Shown here in pieces: positions 1 to 8,265 of a DNA stretch of 33,507 bases. The notes under the pieces are model-generated. The model saw only the letters and a list, made by a program, of their open reading frames with translations, was not told where the DNA came from and did no database searches. How positions within the stretch are numbered: position 1 is the first letter of the stretch; each line of letters starts with the position of its first letter. The translations under genes were made by a program, and so were the position numbers. This DNA comes from Streptomyces sp. NP160 (GTDB lineage Bacteria; Actinomycetota; Actinomycetes; Actinomycetales; Quadrisphaeraceae): assembly GCF_006335115.1 (NCBI RefSeq), contig NZ_VDMJ01000034.1, positions 1-33,507 of the forward strand, in the 5' to 3' direction.

Positions 1-5
1 CGATG

Positions 6-22
6 GTCAGCGAGACGCTGAC
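6..22. repeat. Dispersed palindrome copy 1 (AGA loop)
   Basis: Perfect 7-bp inverted repeat GTCAGCG-AGA-CGCTGAC followed by CGG. The same palindrome recurs near 10770, 13921, 14867, 17700, 17729 and 31595. It lies just upstream of a short decayed reading frame. Confidence 0.7.
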
Positions 23-33
23 CGGACGGCACG

Positions 34-180
34 GGTACCGCGCTGCTCACCGGCGCAGGGGTCCTGCTCGCCGCGGCGGTCTTCGTGCTCATCCGCGCCC
101 CCCGCGCCGGTCAGCTTCTAGCCGCCGGCAACGACGGCATCGTCCGTGACCACTGCGAGACGCAAAGCGACGAGGTGGTC
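34..180 (+). pseudogene. Possible remnant of an MFS-type transporter C-terminus
   Basis: A plus-strand frame reads a hydrophobic helix (GVLLAAAVFVLIRAP) followed by a short tail and a stop. That is how many MFS transporters end. An in-frame TGA at 19-21 and the palindrome upstream cut it off from any start, so at most it is a fragment. The call rests on the single helix and is weak. Confidence 0.2.
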
Positions 181-189
181 GCGACGACC

Positions 190-370
190 GCGACAGCGCC
201 AAGGCCAGCAGGTTGGTGACGACCACCAGTGCTGCCAGTGCCAGAGGTGAAGCACGGGAGACGCGGGCGGGCGGGTCAGCCTCACGGGGTTCACCGCGAT
301 GATGGCCACCAGCAGCACCGCCTCGAGGGCGGGCACGGCCCAGCGTGCGGTCAGCAGGAGGTGTTGGGGC
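190..370 (-). pseudogene. Frameshifted remnant of an integral membrane protein
   Basis: On the minus strand one frame reads WAVPALEAVLLVAIIAVNP and continues to about LTRPPA. A second, shifted frame continues with SPLALAALVVVTNLLALAL. Joined, they resemble a common actinobacterial multi-helix membrane protein family of unknown function, with a 'PALE.VLL' helix, an NP turn and an N-rich next helix. Neither frame is complete. From roughly 370 to 790 I see no further gene. Confidence 0.4.
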
Positions 371-789
371 AGAAGATCTTACAGGGTCCCGGCCGCGACG
401 ACAGCCACTGAGGGTGGCCACCGCAGCTCCCCGGGGCGCCTGCGGGGTGTCCCAGATCCGCTGGCGTGTCCACCCGCTCCCGTGCTCACGGCGAGGCCCG
501 CGTGGCGCCGGCGACCGGTCCGAGCCTGCTCCAGAAAGCCATGACGGCCTGGTCGCAGTGACAGCTGCGGTCGGGGGCTGACGGGGAGGTGGCGGCGAGC
601 ACCGCAGCAGACCTCCAGGACATCGTGTCCGGCGGCCCCTGCTGTGGAGCGGCAGCGCTCATCATGCACTGGTCGATGACACTCGCGGGCCGTCCCACGA
701 GGCACGGCAGGACTTCAGAGCAACAGGCGCAGGCAACACGAGCACTGCGCCGCTACGTCCACAGACCCGTGGGATGCTCACCGGCCACA
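371..789. other. No recognisable gene
   Basis: The open frames on both strands here have arginine/glycine-rich, unstructured translations without recognisable domains. With the remnants to the left, the stretch looks like decayed intergenic DNA downstream of the DedA gene. Confidence 0.5.
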
Positions 790-1410
790 TCAGGTGACCG
801 AGGAGGTCCGCTGGCGCCGCCGCCGCAGCCGGTGGCTGACCACCAGCGCGACTACGACGACGCCGGCGACGGCTGCGGCAGCAGGACCGACTCGGTCGGT
901 GACAGCCCGGTAGGAGTCACCGGCGAGGTAGCCCACCAGAACCGCTGCGGCTCCCCAGGCGAGGCCGCCAAGACCGTTCCAGACCAGGAAGCGCGGGTAA
1001 GGCATGTGAGCTATCCCAGCCAGCGCCGGCATCGCGGCGCGTCCGAAGGCGAAGAACCGTCCTGCCAGCACTGCCGACCCACCTCGGCGGGCCAGGCGCT
1101 CAGCGGCGGCGTCCAAGCGGGCCCGGCGAGTGGTCAGGAGTCGGGAAGCCATCAGGGGCCGTCCGAAGCGGCGCCCGACCTCATAGCCGACACTGTCCCC
1201 CAGGACTGCTGCGAGAACGACGGCTGCCACCGCGATGGCCAGCTCGATGTGACCGCGGGAGGCGTCAACGCCGACGAGCACCGCCGCGGTCTCACCGGGG
1301 ATGAGGAAGCCGATGAAGACGGCGTCCTCGAGGAAGACGAAGCCGGCCGCGACCAGATAGACCCACACCGGGGCCAGCGAGGTGGCCTGCTGCAGCAGGG
1401 TGTCGAACAC
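790..1410 (-). CDS. DedA family membrane protein
   Basis: A 206-aa integral membrane protein of the DedA/VTT (SNARE-associated) family. Visible family marks are an N-terminal helix with FLEDAVFIGFLIPGE (about residues 25-40), a GY.VGRRFG segment, and the conserved block GRFFAFGRAAMPALAGIAHM followed by PRF.VWN.LG..AW. Several DedA proteins (UptA type) are known to return undecaprenyl phosphate across the membrane. That role fits the neighbour 54 nt upstream, an undecaprenyl-pyrophosphate phosphatase on the same strand and probably the same transcript. The start is GTG, preceded by AGGAGGA about 9 nt upstream. The C-terminus is basic. Family assignment is firm; the lipid-carrier role is inferred from context. 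Confidence 0.88.
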   Translation of the reverse strand: MFDTLLQQATSLAPVWVYLVAAGFVFLEDAVFIGFLIPGETAAVLVGVDASRGHIELAIAVAAVVLAAVLGDSVGYEVGRRFGRPLMASRLLTTRRARLDAAAERLARRGGSAVLAGRFFAFGRAAMPALAGIAHMPYPRFLVWNGLGGLAWGAAAVLVGYLAGDSYRAVTDRVGPAAAAVAGVVVVALVVSHRLRRRRQRTSSVT

Positions 1411-1464
1411 GGTAGCTCTTCCTCCTGGCGGTCAGATGATCTGGCGGTCCGGCGGGTGGGCAGG

Positions 1465-2571
1465 TCAGACGAGCAGCGCCAGGCTGATCAGTCCGGCCAG
1501 GACGCAGTACAGGGCGTAGGGGCGCAGCGAGCCGTGGGCGAACCAGCGGTCCAGGAAGCGCACTGCCAGGTAGGCACTCACTCCGGACAGCGCGCTGCCC
1601 AGCAGCACCTGCCCGCGGATGCCGTCGCCGAGGGGGCCGAACAGGTCCGGCAGCTTCAGCAGTCCCGCGGCGGCGATGACGGAGGTGGCCAGAAGGAAGG
1701 AGAAGCGTGCGGCGTCCTGGTGGCTCAGGCCCGCGCGCAGCCCCGCGGCCATCGTGATGCCGGAGCGGCTGATGCCCGGTGCCAGCGCGGCGATCTGAGC
1801 AGTCCCCACCAGCACGGCCTGCCCCAGCGGTAGTCCTGCCAGACGCCGGTCGGTCAATACCTCGCTGGTGCCGGTGCTTGTAGGAGTCGCGGACGCAGGT
1901 CCCGCAACCCGGCTAGGGGTGACTGCGAGGCGGGGTCCCCCCGCCCACCCAGCCCCAGCAGCCGCCGTGCTGCGGGTGCTGGCGGCCGCGGTGGTGGTGG
2001 TGACCACCTGATGGCCACCCCCTAGCAGGGAGCGGCTGAGGGCGAGTGTCTGACCAGCATCAGCGTCTTGCGCGCGCCGGCGGCGGCGGTCGATCAGGTA
2101 CAGCACCACCCCGTTGAGGACCAGGAACGCAGCCGTTGGGACGGGGCGCGCCAGGACAGTGCGCAGGGGGTGCTCCAGTAGCAGTCCGGTCACCCCGACG
2201 GGGATGGTGGCGAGGACCAGCAGCCAGCCCAGGCGTGCGACGGGTCCGGTGATGCGCCGGTGGCGCACCGAGGAGAGCAGGCCGGTGGTGATGCGGGCCC
2301 AGTCGCGGCAATAGAAAAGCACCAGTGCGGCGGCGGTGGCCACGTGCAGGCCGACGATGAAGGCCAGGTAGGGCGACTCGGGCTTGGAGACGTCCAGGTC
2401 GCGGGCCCAGCTACCGCCGATGATGGCGGGCAGCAGCACCGAGTGCGCGAGGCTGGAGACGGGGAACAGCTCGGTCAGGCCCTGGAGCAGTCCGATGACG
2501 GTGGCTTCGGTCCAGCTCAGGTGCGCCGCGCTGGACGCGGCAGGGCCTGCGGCCAGGAGCAGCGGGTGCAT
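1465..2571 (-). CDS. uppP: Undecaprenyl-diphosphate phosphatase (UppP/BacA)
   Basis: Membrane phosphatase that converts undecaprenyl pyrophosphate to the monophosphate carrier for peptidoglycan synthesis; overproduction is linked to bacitracin resistance. Both signature motifs are present: QGLTELFPVSS (about residues 30-40) and PGISRSG (about 265-271), followed by FSFLLATSVI. The 368 aa from this ATG are longer than the usual 260-290 because of a low-complexity Ala/Thr/Gly-rich insert at about 165-240 between the two halves. The ATG at 2571 is chosen for its strong GGAGGT 6 nt upstream and family-like N-terminus. An in-frame GTG at 2640, 5 nt after a -10 box, could start a leaderless 391-aa form. 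The next gene downstream is the DedA gene. Confidence 0.9.
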   Translation of the reverse strand: MHPLLLAAGPAASSAAHLSWTEATVIGLLQGLTELFPVSSLAHSVLLPAIIGGSWARDLDVSKPESPYLAFIVGLHVATAAALVLFYCRDWARITTGLLSSVRHRRITGPVARLGWLLVLATIPVGVTGLLLEHPLRTVLARPVPTAAFLVLNGVVLYLIDRRRRRAQDADAGQTLALSRSLLGGGHQVVTTTTAAASTRSTAAAGAGWAGGPRLAVTPSRVAGPASATPTSTGTSEVLTDRRLAGLPLGQAVLVGTAQIAALAPGISRSGITMAAGLRAGLSHQDAARFSFLLATSVIAAAGLLKLPDLFGPLGDGIRGQVLLGSALSGVSAYLAVRFLDRWFAHGSLRPYALYCVLAGLISLALLV

Positions 2572-2643
2572 CACGGGACCTCCGGGGAGTCCGGAAAGGG
2601 GTCGGGGGACGGCGCCCCCAGGGGCTAGGAGCACCGTCACCAA

Positions 2644-2680
2644 GGACGCTAGGAGGCCCACCTGACGCATGGATGACGCC
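2644..2680 (-). promoter_or_regulatory. Promoter/operator upstream of uppP (copy B of a 37-bp element)
   Basis: Matches the element at 7565-7601 at 31 of 37 positions. Read toward uppP, it has 11-bp-spaced half-sites GCGTCATC, GCGTCAGG and GCCTCC, then TAGCGT (2651-2646) as a likely -10 box. A GTG in the uppP frame lies 5 nt downstream. Direct repeats at one-helical-turn spacing are typical of OmpR/PhoB-family sites. The obvious candidate protein is the response regulator encoded at 4286-4963. Confidence 0.7.
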
Positions 2681-2736
2681 TGTCGGGGTCGCACACCCTC
2701 TGCCCGTCGTGCTCGAGACGTTGGTCGCGAGCAGGG

Positions 2737-4293
2737 TCAGGAGGAGGCGAGTGGCAGCACCACGGTGACCCAGGTGCCCTCATCCGGGTGGGTGCACGGC
2801 ACGGCAAAACGCTCGATCGCGCGGTGGTGAGCACCTCGAGAGCACAGTCGCAGCTCTCCACCGACGGCGCTGACCAGCTGGTCGACCACCGACAGGCCCA
2901 GCCCGGAGCCAGGCCGCTCGCGCGCCTCGCCGGCTCGGGCGAAGCGCAGCAGTGCCGTGGGCAGGAAGTCCGCAGCCATCCCGGCCCCGTCATCGCTGAC
3001 GGACAGGGCCACCACTCCCGGGCCGGCCAGGTAGAGGCACACCTGCACGTGCGGACCGCCGTGCCGGGCGGCGTTGCCGAGGAGGTTGAAGAGCCCCTGA
3101 CGCAGCGCTCGCTCGCCCACCAGGACGGGCGCCGGCCGCGCGTCGTCGTGGATGGTGGTCTTCCAGGTCGGTGGCAGGCTGTCGGCGCCACCGCCGGACA
3201 GCCTCGCGACCTCGTCCACGACCACCGCAAGGTCCGTGGGCGTCGACGGCGGCGGAGCAGCGGTGCTGAGGTCGAGCAGCTGCTGGGCGAGGGCCTGGAG
3301 CTCACGCAGGTCGACATCGAGCTCGGCGAGCACCTCCCCGAGCTCCTCACGGGTGCGCGGGCGGCGCCGGGCCAGCTCCACCCGGGTGCGCAGCAGCGTC
3401 AGCGGGGTGCGCAGCTCATGGCTGGCGTCTTGCACGAAGCGCCGCTCACGGGCCATCGCCGCATCCAGGGCGGTGAGCATGTCGTTGAGGGTGTGACCAA
3501 GGCGCGTGACCTCATCGTCACGGTCGGCGGGCACGTCCAGGCGCACATCGGGTTCACCGGCGGCCACCGCGTGGGCTTGGGTGCGGTAGCGCTCCACGGG
3601 GCGCAAAGCCGCCGAGGCCAGCCGGTCGCCCACCACCGTGGTGAGCACCAGCGTGGCCAGCCCTACCAGGGCCAGCTGGGCGAGCAGTTCGCGCAGCGCC
3701 TCGTCGCTGGCCGCTCGGCTCGTGGCGACCACGAGCACCGCCGCAGAGCCCGCCGACCCTGCCGAGCCCGAAGGGCTGGGTGAACCCGGTGGGCCGCCCA
3801 CGGGCACGGCGTACAGGCGCAGCGGCCTGTCGTGAAGCGGCAGAGGGGAGCCGACGTCGAAGTACACCGGCCCAGCCAGCGCCGCTTGCACCACGCTGGA
3901 GGGCAGCAGGGGCGCACTGCCGATGGCTGCACCGGCGGCGAGGACCTGGCCGGAGGCATCCAGGACTTGGTGCTGGGACAGCGCCGCACCGTCGTCAGGG
4001 TCATCACCGGGGATCGACCCGTCGGTCTGGACCAGCGGCAGCAGCTGGGCCGAGGCCACGCGCAGGTCACTGTTGACGCGGCGGTCCAAGGCGTAGTCGA
4101 CACGCCAGAAGATGAACGCCCCTCCAGCTGCCAGGACCACGGCCATGACCGCGGCGAAACCAGCGACGAGGCGGGTCCGCAGCGGCAGCCGGCGCAGGCG
4201 CTGGTGAAGGCGGTGATGAAGGCGGTGCGGCAGCAGGCTCGCCACCCGGTGTCCACGATGGGCGCGCTGCCCCTCGCCCGTGGGGTCAGCCAC
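2737..4293 (-). CDS. Two-component sensor histidine kinase
   Basis: A 518-aa membrane sensor kinase. A basic N-terminus precedes TM1 (about 42-63). An extracytoplasmic sensor region of about 135 residues follows, with a Gly/Ser/Pro-rich stretch near 166-184. TM2 is at about 203-222, then a HAMP linker. The dimerisation box contains FVQDASHELRTPL with phospho-acceptor His292. The ATPase domain shows the N box LLGNAARHGG (Asn407), G1 DDGAGM (about 434-439) and G2 GSGLGL (about 462-467). It starts with GTG and overlaps the response regulator stop by 8 nt, so the pair is translationally coupled. Location between the ABC operon and uppP-dedA suggests it senses envelope stress or a cell-wall antibiotic; the ligand is not visible. 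Confidence 0.93.
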   Translation of the reverse strand: MADPTGEGQRAHRGHRVASLLPHRLHHRLHQRLRRLPLRTRLVAGFAAVMAVVLAAGGAFIFWRVDYALDRRVNSDLRVASAQLLPLVQTDGSIPGDDPDDGAALSQHQVLDASGQVLAAGAAIGSAPLLPSSVVQAALAGPVYFDVGSPLPLHDRPLRLYAVPVGGPPGSPSPSGSAGSAGSAAVLVVATSRAASDEALRELLAQLALVGLATLVLTTVVGDRLASAALRPVERYRTQAHAVAAGEPDVRLDVPADRDDEVTRLGHTLNDMLTALDAAMARERRFVQDASHELRTPLTLLRTRVELARRRPRTREELGEVLAELDVDLRELQALAQQLLDLSTAAPPPSTPTDLAVVVDEVARLSGGGADSLPPTWKTTIHDDARPAPVLVGERALRQGLFNLLGNAARHGGPHVQVCLYLAGPGVVALSVSDDGAGMAADFLPTALLRFARAGEARERPGSGLGLSVVDQLVSAVGGELRLCSRGAHHRAIERFAVPCTHPDEGTWVTVVLPLASS

Positions 4294-4963
4294 CGGCGGG
4301 GTCCAGGCGGTAGCCGGCTCCGCGCAGGGTCTGAATGGCGCTGCGCCCGAACGGGGTGTCGATCTTGCCGCGCAGCCGGCCGATGTGGACGTCGATGACG
4401 TTGCTGGAGATGTCGGTGTCGCCGTCCCAGACCTCCTCCAGGATCCGGTAGCGGCTCACCGCGTGTCCGACCTCCTCCATGAACAAGGCGAGGATGTCGA
4501 ACTCCCGGGCGGTGAGGTCCACCTCGGTGGGGCCGCGGAAGACGCGGCGGGTCTGGGGGTCCACCACAAGGTCTCCGGCGCGGTGGGCTGCCACGATCGA
4601 GGCGGTGGCGCGACGGTGCAGTGCCCGTAGCCGCGCCAGCAGCTCGGCGACTTCGAAGGGCTTGGCGAGGTGGTCGTCGGCGCCGACGTCCAGCGCGGTG
4701 ACCCGATCGTCCAGGGCGGTGCGGGCGGTGAGCATGAGCACCGGTACCGCGTGCCCCTCGGCGCGCATGGCCTGCAGCACGGCAGGGCCGTCCAGGTCGG
4801 GCAGCATCCAGTCGAGCACGACGCCGTCGAAGCCCCCTGTGCGCACCGCTTCCAAGCCAGTGGCGCCGTCCGCAGCGGCGGTGGCGCTCCAGCCCTCTTC
4901 GGTCAGGGTCTGCACCAGCAACGCCGCCAGCCGCGGCTCGTCCTCCACCACCAGCACCCGCAT
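4286..4963 (-). CDS. OmpR-family response regulator
   Basis: A 225-aa DNA-binding response regulator. The receiver has the acidic pair E7/D8, phospho-acceptor Asp51 in LDWMLPD, Thr79 and Lys101 (AKPF). The C-terminal half is a winged-helix effector domain (VFRGPTEVDLTAREFDILAL, then ISSNVIDVHIGRLRGKI and GAGYRL). The ATG at 4963 has GGGAGA 5 nt upstream. It is the first gene of the pair with the kinase. It is the natural candidate to bind the two 37-bp elements at 2644-2680 and 7565-7601; I do not see a full third copy in its own upstream region. Confidence 0.94.
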   Translation of the reverse strand: MRVLVVEDEPRLAALLVQTLTEEGWSATAAADGATGLEAVRTGGFDGVVLDWMLPDLDGPAVLQAMRAEGHAVPVLMLTARTALDDRVTALDVGADDHLAKPFEVAELLARLRALHRRATASIVAAHRAGDLVVDPQTRRVFRGPTEVDLTAREFDILALFMEEVGHAVSRYRILEEVWDGDTDISSNVIDVHIGRLRGKIDTPFGRSAIQTLRGAGYRLDPAGG

Positions 4964-5017
4964 GTGAGTCTCCCCGTCCGTTCCAGGCCCGCTGCAGCAG
5001 CCTGCCCGAATGTCAGC

Positions 5018-5040
5018 CAGCGCTCAGGCTGGCGGCTCAC
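5018..5040. repeat. Inverted repeat upstream of the response regulator gene
   Basis: GCCAGC and GCTGGC arms separated by 6 nt lie about 55-75 nt upstream of the response regulator start. It may be an operator or the end of the preceding operon; nothing decides between these. Confidence 0.3.
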
Positions 5041-5086
5041 GATGGCGGGTCGGGCGCTCGGGCCGGCTCCAGGCCGGGCCGTGCCC

Positions 5087-5635
5087 TCAGGCAGAGGCGT
5101 CGGGGTCCATGCACACGTCGAAGGCGTAGACGGGGTTGGTCACCTCACGTCCGGCGGTGTCGGTCACGGTGAAGGAGCCGACCTTGCTGCCGGGGCCGCT
5201 GGCGGTGAAGCAGCTGTTGGCGTGCACGTTCAGCTCGAACTTTCCCGGCTCGGTCTGCCCGGTCCACGTCATCTGGCAGATCCAGTCGCCCCCGGGCCCG
5301 GCGTCGGGCACGTTGGGGCCGCCCTTGTCGCAACTGGCTGCGGGGTGCACCTGCGCGGGGGTCATCGGGTGGCCGGTCTCGGTCTGCTGCAGCGCCCACA
5401 GGTTGGCGAAGGAGGTCTGAAGGGAGTTCTGCACCTTCACTCGGGTGACGTCCTGGCCGCCGGAGACGCTGAGCACCGCGGCGGCAGCAACGACGATCAC
5501 CCCGGTGACCGCGGCTCCCGCCGAGGGCCGCAGCCTCGCCCACCGCCGACGACGAGTGCCTTTGTCGGCGGTGGTGGAGCCGCTGGTGTCCGGGCCCCCG
5601 GCGGCCGTCGAACGTGAGGTGGTCTTCGTAGTCAT
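5087..5635 (-). CDS. Membrane-anchored extracytoplasmic protein, unknown function, ABC-transporter partner
   Basis: A 182-aa protein with a short basic cytoplasmic N-terminus, one helix (about GAAVTGVIVVAAAAVLSVSGG) and an exported domain of about 120 residues. That domain has four cysteines in ASCDK, WICQM, NSCFT and DVCMD contexts, enough for two disulfides. I do not recognise a named domain; it loosely resembles small actinobacterial Cys-pair secreted domains such as DUF4333. The ATG at 5635 has GAGGA 5 nt upstream. An alternative ATG at 5647 overlaps the permease stop as ATGA. Tight coupling to the ATPase and permease genes suggests it acts with the transporter. An open frame running further upstream is antisense-like overlap with the permease and was not used. 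Confidence 0.75.
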   Translation of the reverse strand: MTTKTTSRSTAAGGPDTSGSTTADKGTRRRRWARLRPSAGAAVTGVIVVAAAAVLSVSGGQDVTRVKVQNSLQTSFANLWALQQTETGHPMTPAQVHPAASCDKGGPNVPDAGPGGDWICQMTWTGQTEPGKFELNVHANSCFTASGPGSKVGSFTVTDTAGREVTNPVYAFDVCMDPDASA

Positions 5636-5643
5636 CGTCGTCC

Positions 5644-6539
5644 TCATCCTCCGGTGATGTCGCGGCGCGCCAGGTGCGCACGGGCCAGCAGCAGGCACGC
5701 CACGGTCCACACCGCGCAGGTCGCCAGCCCCTGCCAGATCGAGCTCGTGAACGTCGGGGCCGTGAACAGCCCGTGCCAGGACTCGAAGGCCGTGGTGGGC
5801 AGCGCCCTGCGCAACAGGTGGGTGCCGCCGACGGCGCCCAGCAGGGTCATCAGCAGACCGATCACCACAGGACCCACGACGCCGACGGCGGGATTGCGCA
5901 CCCGCGCCGACAGCAGCAGCGCGATGGCGGTCAGCGCCAGCAGCGGGGCTGCGGCCAGCGCCCAGCTGGTCGCGACCAGTTGCAGCGAGGTCGACGAGCC
6001 GATGGCCTGGCCTGATAGGCCGACCAGCGGCTGGGTGCCCACCAGCAGCATCCCCGAGGCGGTGGCGCTGACGGCCATGAGCACCAGCGCCAGCAGGCTC
6101 ACGACCGCCGAGAGCACGCACTTGGCCCAGAAGACGTGCGACCTGCTCACCGACCGCGTCAGGAGGGTCTTCCAGGTGCCGTGGGCCTCCTCCCCGGCGA
6201 AGGCGTCACCGGCGACGAGGCTGGCGACCAGGGGCAGCACCCACTGAGCGGCGAAGCCCAGCAGCAGCAGAGAGTCGGCGTAGCCGCTCTCGTGCACCCA
6301 CCGCCCGTAGATGGTGTCCGACGGGGGCCGCTGTCCCGCCAGGACGGCGACGACGACGGGCGGGACGACCACGCAGGCGGCCAACAGCAGCTTGGCGCGC
6401 AGCTGGGCGGCCAGCTTGGTGGTCTCCGCCCGCAGGGCTGCAGCCAAGCCACCTCGCGGCGTGCCGGTCAGCGGGAGGCGCGCCGCAGCGGCAGCGCCCC
6501 CCGCGGGAGTGGTGGCCGCGCCCGGTCTCGATGGCGCGC

Positions 6540-6543
<4 letters not shown>
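5644..6543 (-). CDS. ABC-2 type transporter permease
   Basis: A 299-aa membrane protein with about six hydrophobic helices: one after LRAK (about 50-70), then about 90-115, 140-170, 185-215, 220-245 and 270-290. GDAFAGEEAHGTWKTLLTRSVSR is the typical ABC-2 amphipathic segment following the second helix. The GTG start at 6543 overlaps the ATPase stop (GTGA), with GGGAAG upstream, and the stop overlaps a possible ATG of the next gene. ATPase, permease and small exported protein therefore form one operon. Substrate unknown. Presence beside uppP and a two-component system suggests antimicrobial or lipid-linked cargo. Confidence 0.88.
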
Positions 6544-7559
<1,016 letters not shown>

Positions 7560-7564
7560 GCGAC

Positions 7565-7601
7565 GGACGCTAGGAGGCTCTCCTGACGCTCAGATGACGC
7601 T
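7565..7601 (-). promoter_or_regulatory. Promoter/operator of the ABC operon (copy A of a 37-bp element)
   Basis: Toward the ATPase gene it reads 11-bp-spaced half-sites GCGTCATC, GCGTCAGG and GCCTCC, then TAGCGT (7572-7567). The ATG follows 7 nt later. It is 31/37 identical to the element before uppP, and conservation covers the half-sites and -10 while the 3-nt spacers vary. That pattern indicates selection on protein contacts. Confidence 0.75.
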
Positions 7602-7650
7602 CGCCAGCGGTAGCAGCCGCGCTGAGGACGGGTCGAGATCGGTAGGAGGT

Positions 7651-8202
7651 CTAGCGGCCGCGCACCGCCTCGTAGACGTGCTCGGCGTAGGTCTCCAAGC
7701 GCGCTTCGCAGCGCTTGAGGTGCGCGCCAGCCTCGTTGCCGGCCTCGGTTCCGAGTAGGTCGCGAGAGCGCAAGTCGCGGTACCAGCGCCGCAGCCGCTC
7801 CAGGCTCTGCTCCTCCTCCTCCAACTCGGCCAGGGTGAACTTGCCGATCTCCTCCTCGTGGTCGAGCTCGGCCAGGTACTTGTCCGCGTCGGCGGCGAAC
7901 TCCGCCCACTCCTGCTCGCGCTGAGCGCGGTGGCGGGAGTGCAGCGCGAAGGCGTCAGCCTCGCGGTGACCGCTCACGTCCAACACCACCAGCTCACCAC
8001 CTGCAACATCGGCCAGCTCCTGCGCCCGCTCCACCAGGGCATCGACCACCGCCGAGCGCGGCAGGCACCACGCGCTCTGTCCCACCGGCACCGCTCCAGC
8101 ACGGCGCAGCTCACGCCACAGCGCCATCCGGAATCGCGCCGGCTCAGCCGGCATCCGCGCCAGCAGCATCACCCACATCTGCACGACATCAGAATGCTCC
8201 AT
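7651..8202 (-). CDS. ChrB-like (N-terminal type) protein
   Basis: A 183-aa soluble protein. Its N-terminus (WVMLLARMPAEPARFRMALW, then RELRRAGAVPVGQSAWCLP) matches the ChrB N-terminal domain family found beside transporters in actinobacteria. The C-terminal half is charged and probably helical (Glu-rich EELEEEEQ near residue 120), typical of the stand-alone form. It lacks the second ChrB domain that carries chromate sensing in the longer proteins. It is divergent from an MFS transporter 59 nt away and probably functions with it. A chromate role is known for some members only. Confidence 0.7.
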   Translation of the reverse strand: MEHSDVVQMWVMLLARMPAEPARFRMALWRELRRAGAVPVGQSAWCLPRSAVVDALVERAQELADVAGGELVVLDVSGHREADAFALHSRHRAQREQEWAEFAADADKYLAELDHEEEIGKFTLAELEEEEQSLERLRRWYRDLRSRDLLGTEAGNEAGAHLKRCEARLETYAEHVYEAVRGR

Positions 8203-8245
8203 CGCATGGTGTCACAGTCGTAACATCTGCTCCAGTCACATGACA

Positions 8246-8265
8246 CCACCCGTTGTGACGGGTGG
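8246..8265. promoter_or_regulatory. Hairpin/operator between chrB-like and MFS genes
   Basis: Perfect 8-bp arms CCACCCGT and ACGGGTGG around TGTG. A wider pair, GTGTCA (8209) and TGACAC (8241), flanks the gap on its left. The right arm covers the first possible GTG of the MFS gene, which argues for a downstream start. Likely operator or leader hairpin. Confidence 0.45.

Noticed and set aside
589-1833. 414-aa open frame on the plus strand opposite the DedA gene
   Set aside because: Gln/Gly/Asp-rich translation with no domain; it is the complement of dedA and the end of uppP, a common artefact of GC-rich coding DNA.
2788-3783. 331-aa open frame opposite the histidine kinase
   Set aside because: Antisense shadow of the kinase; no recognisable domain.
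5648-6121. N-terminal extension of the small exported protein frame (total 344 aa)
   Set aside because: The extension runs through the permease gene in another frame. The natural starts at 5635/5647 are coupled to the permease stop and have a Shine-Dalgarno sequence.
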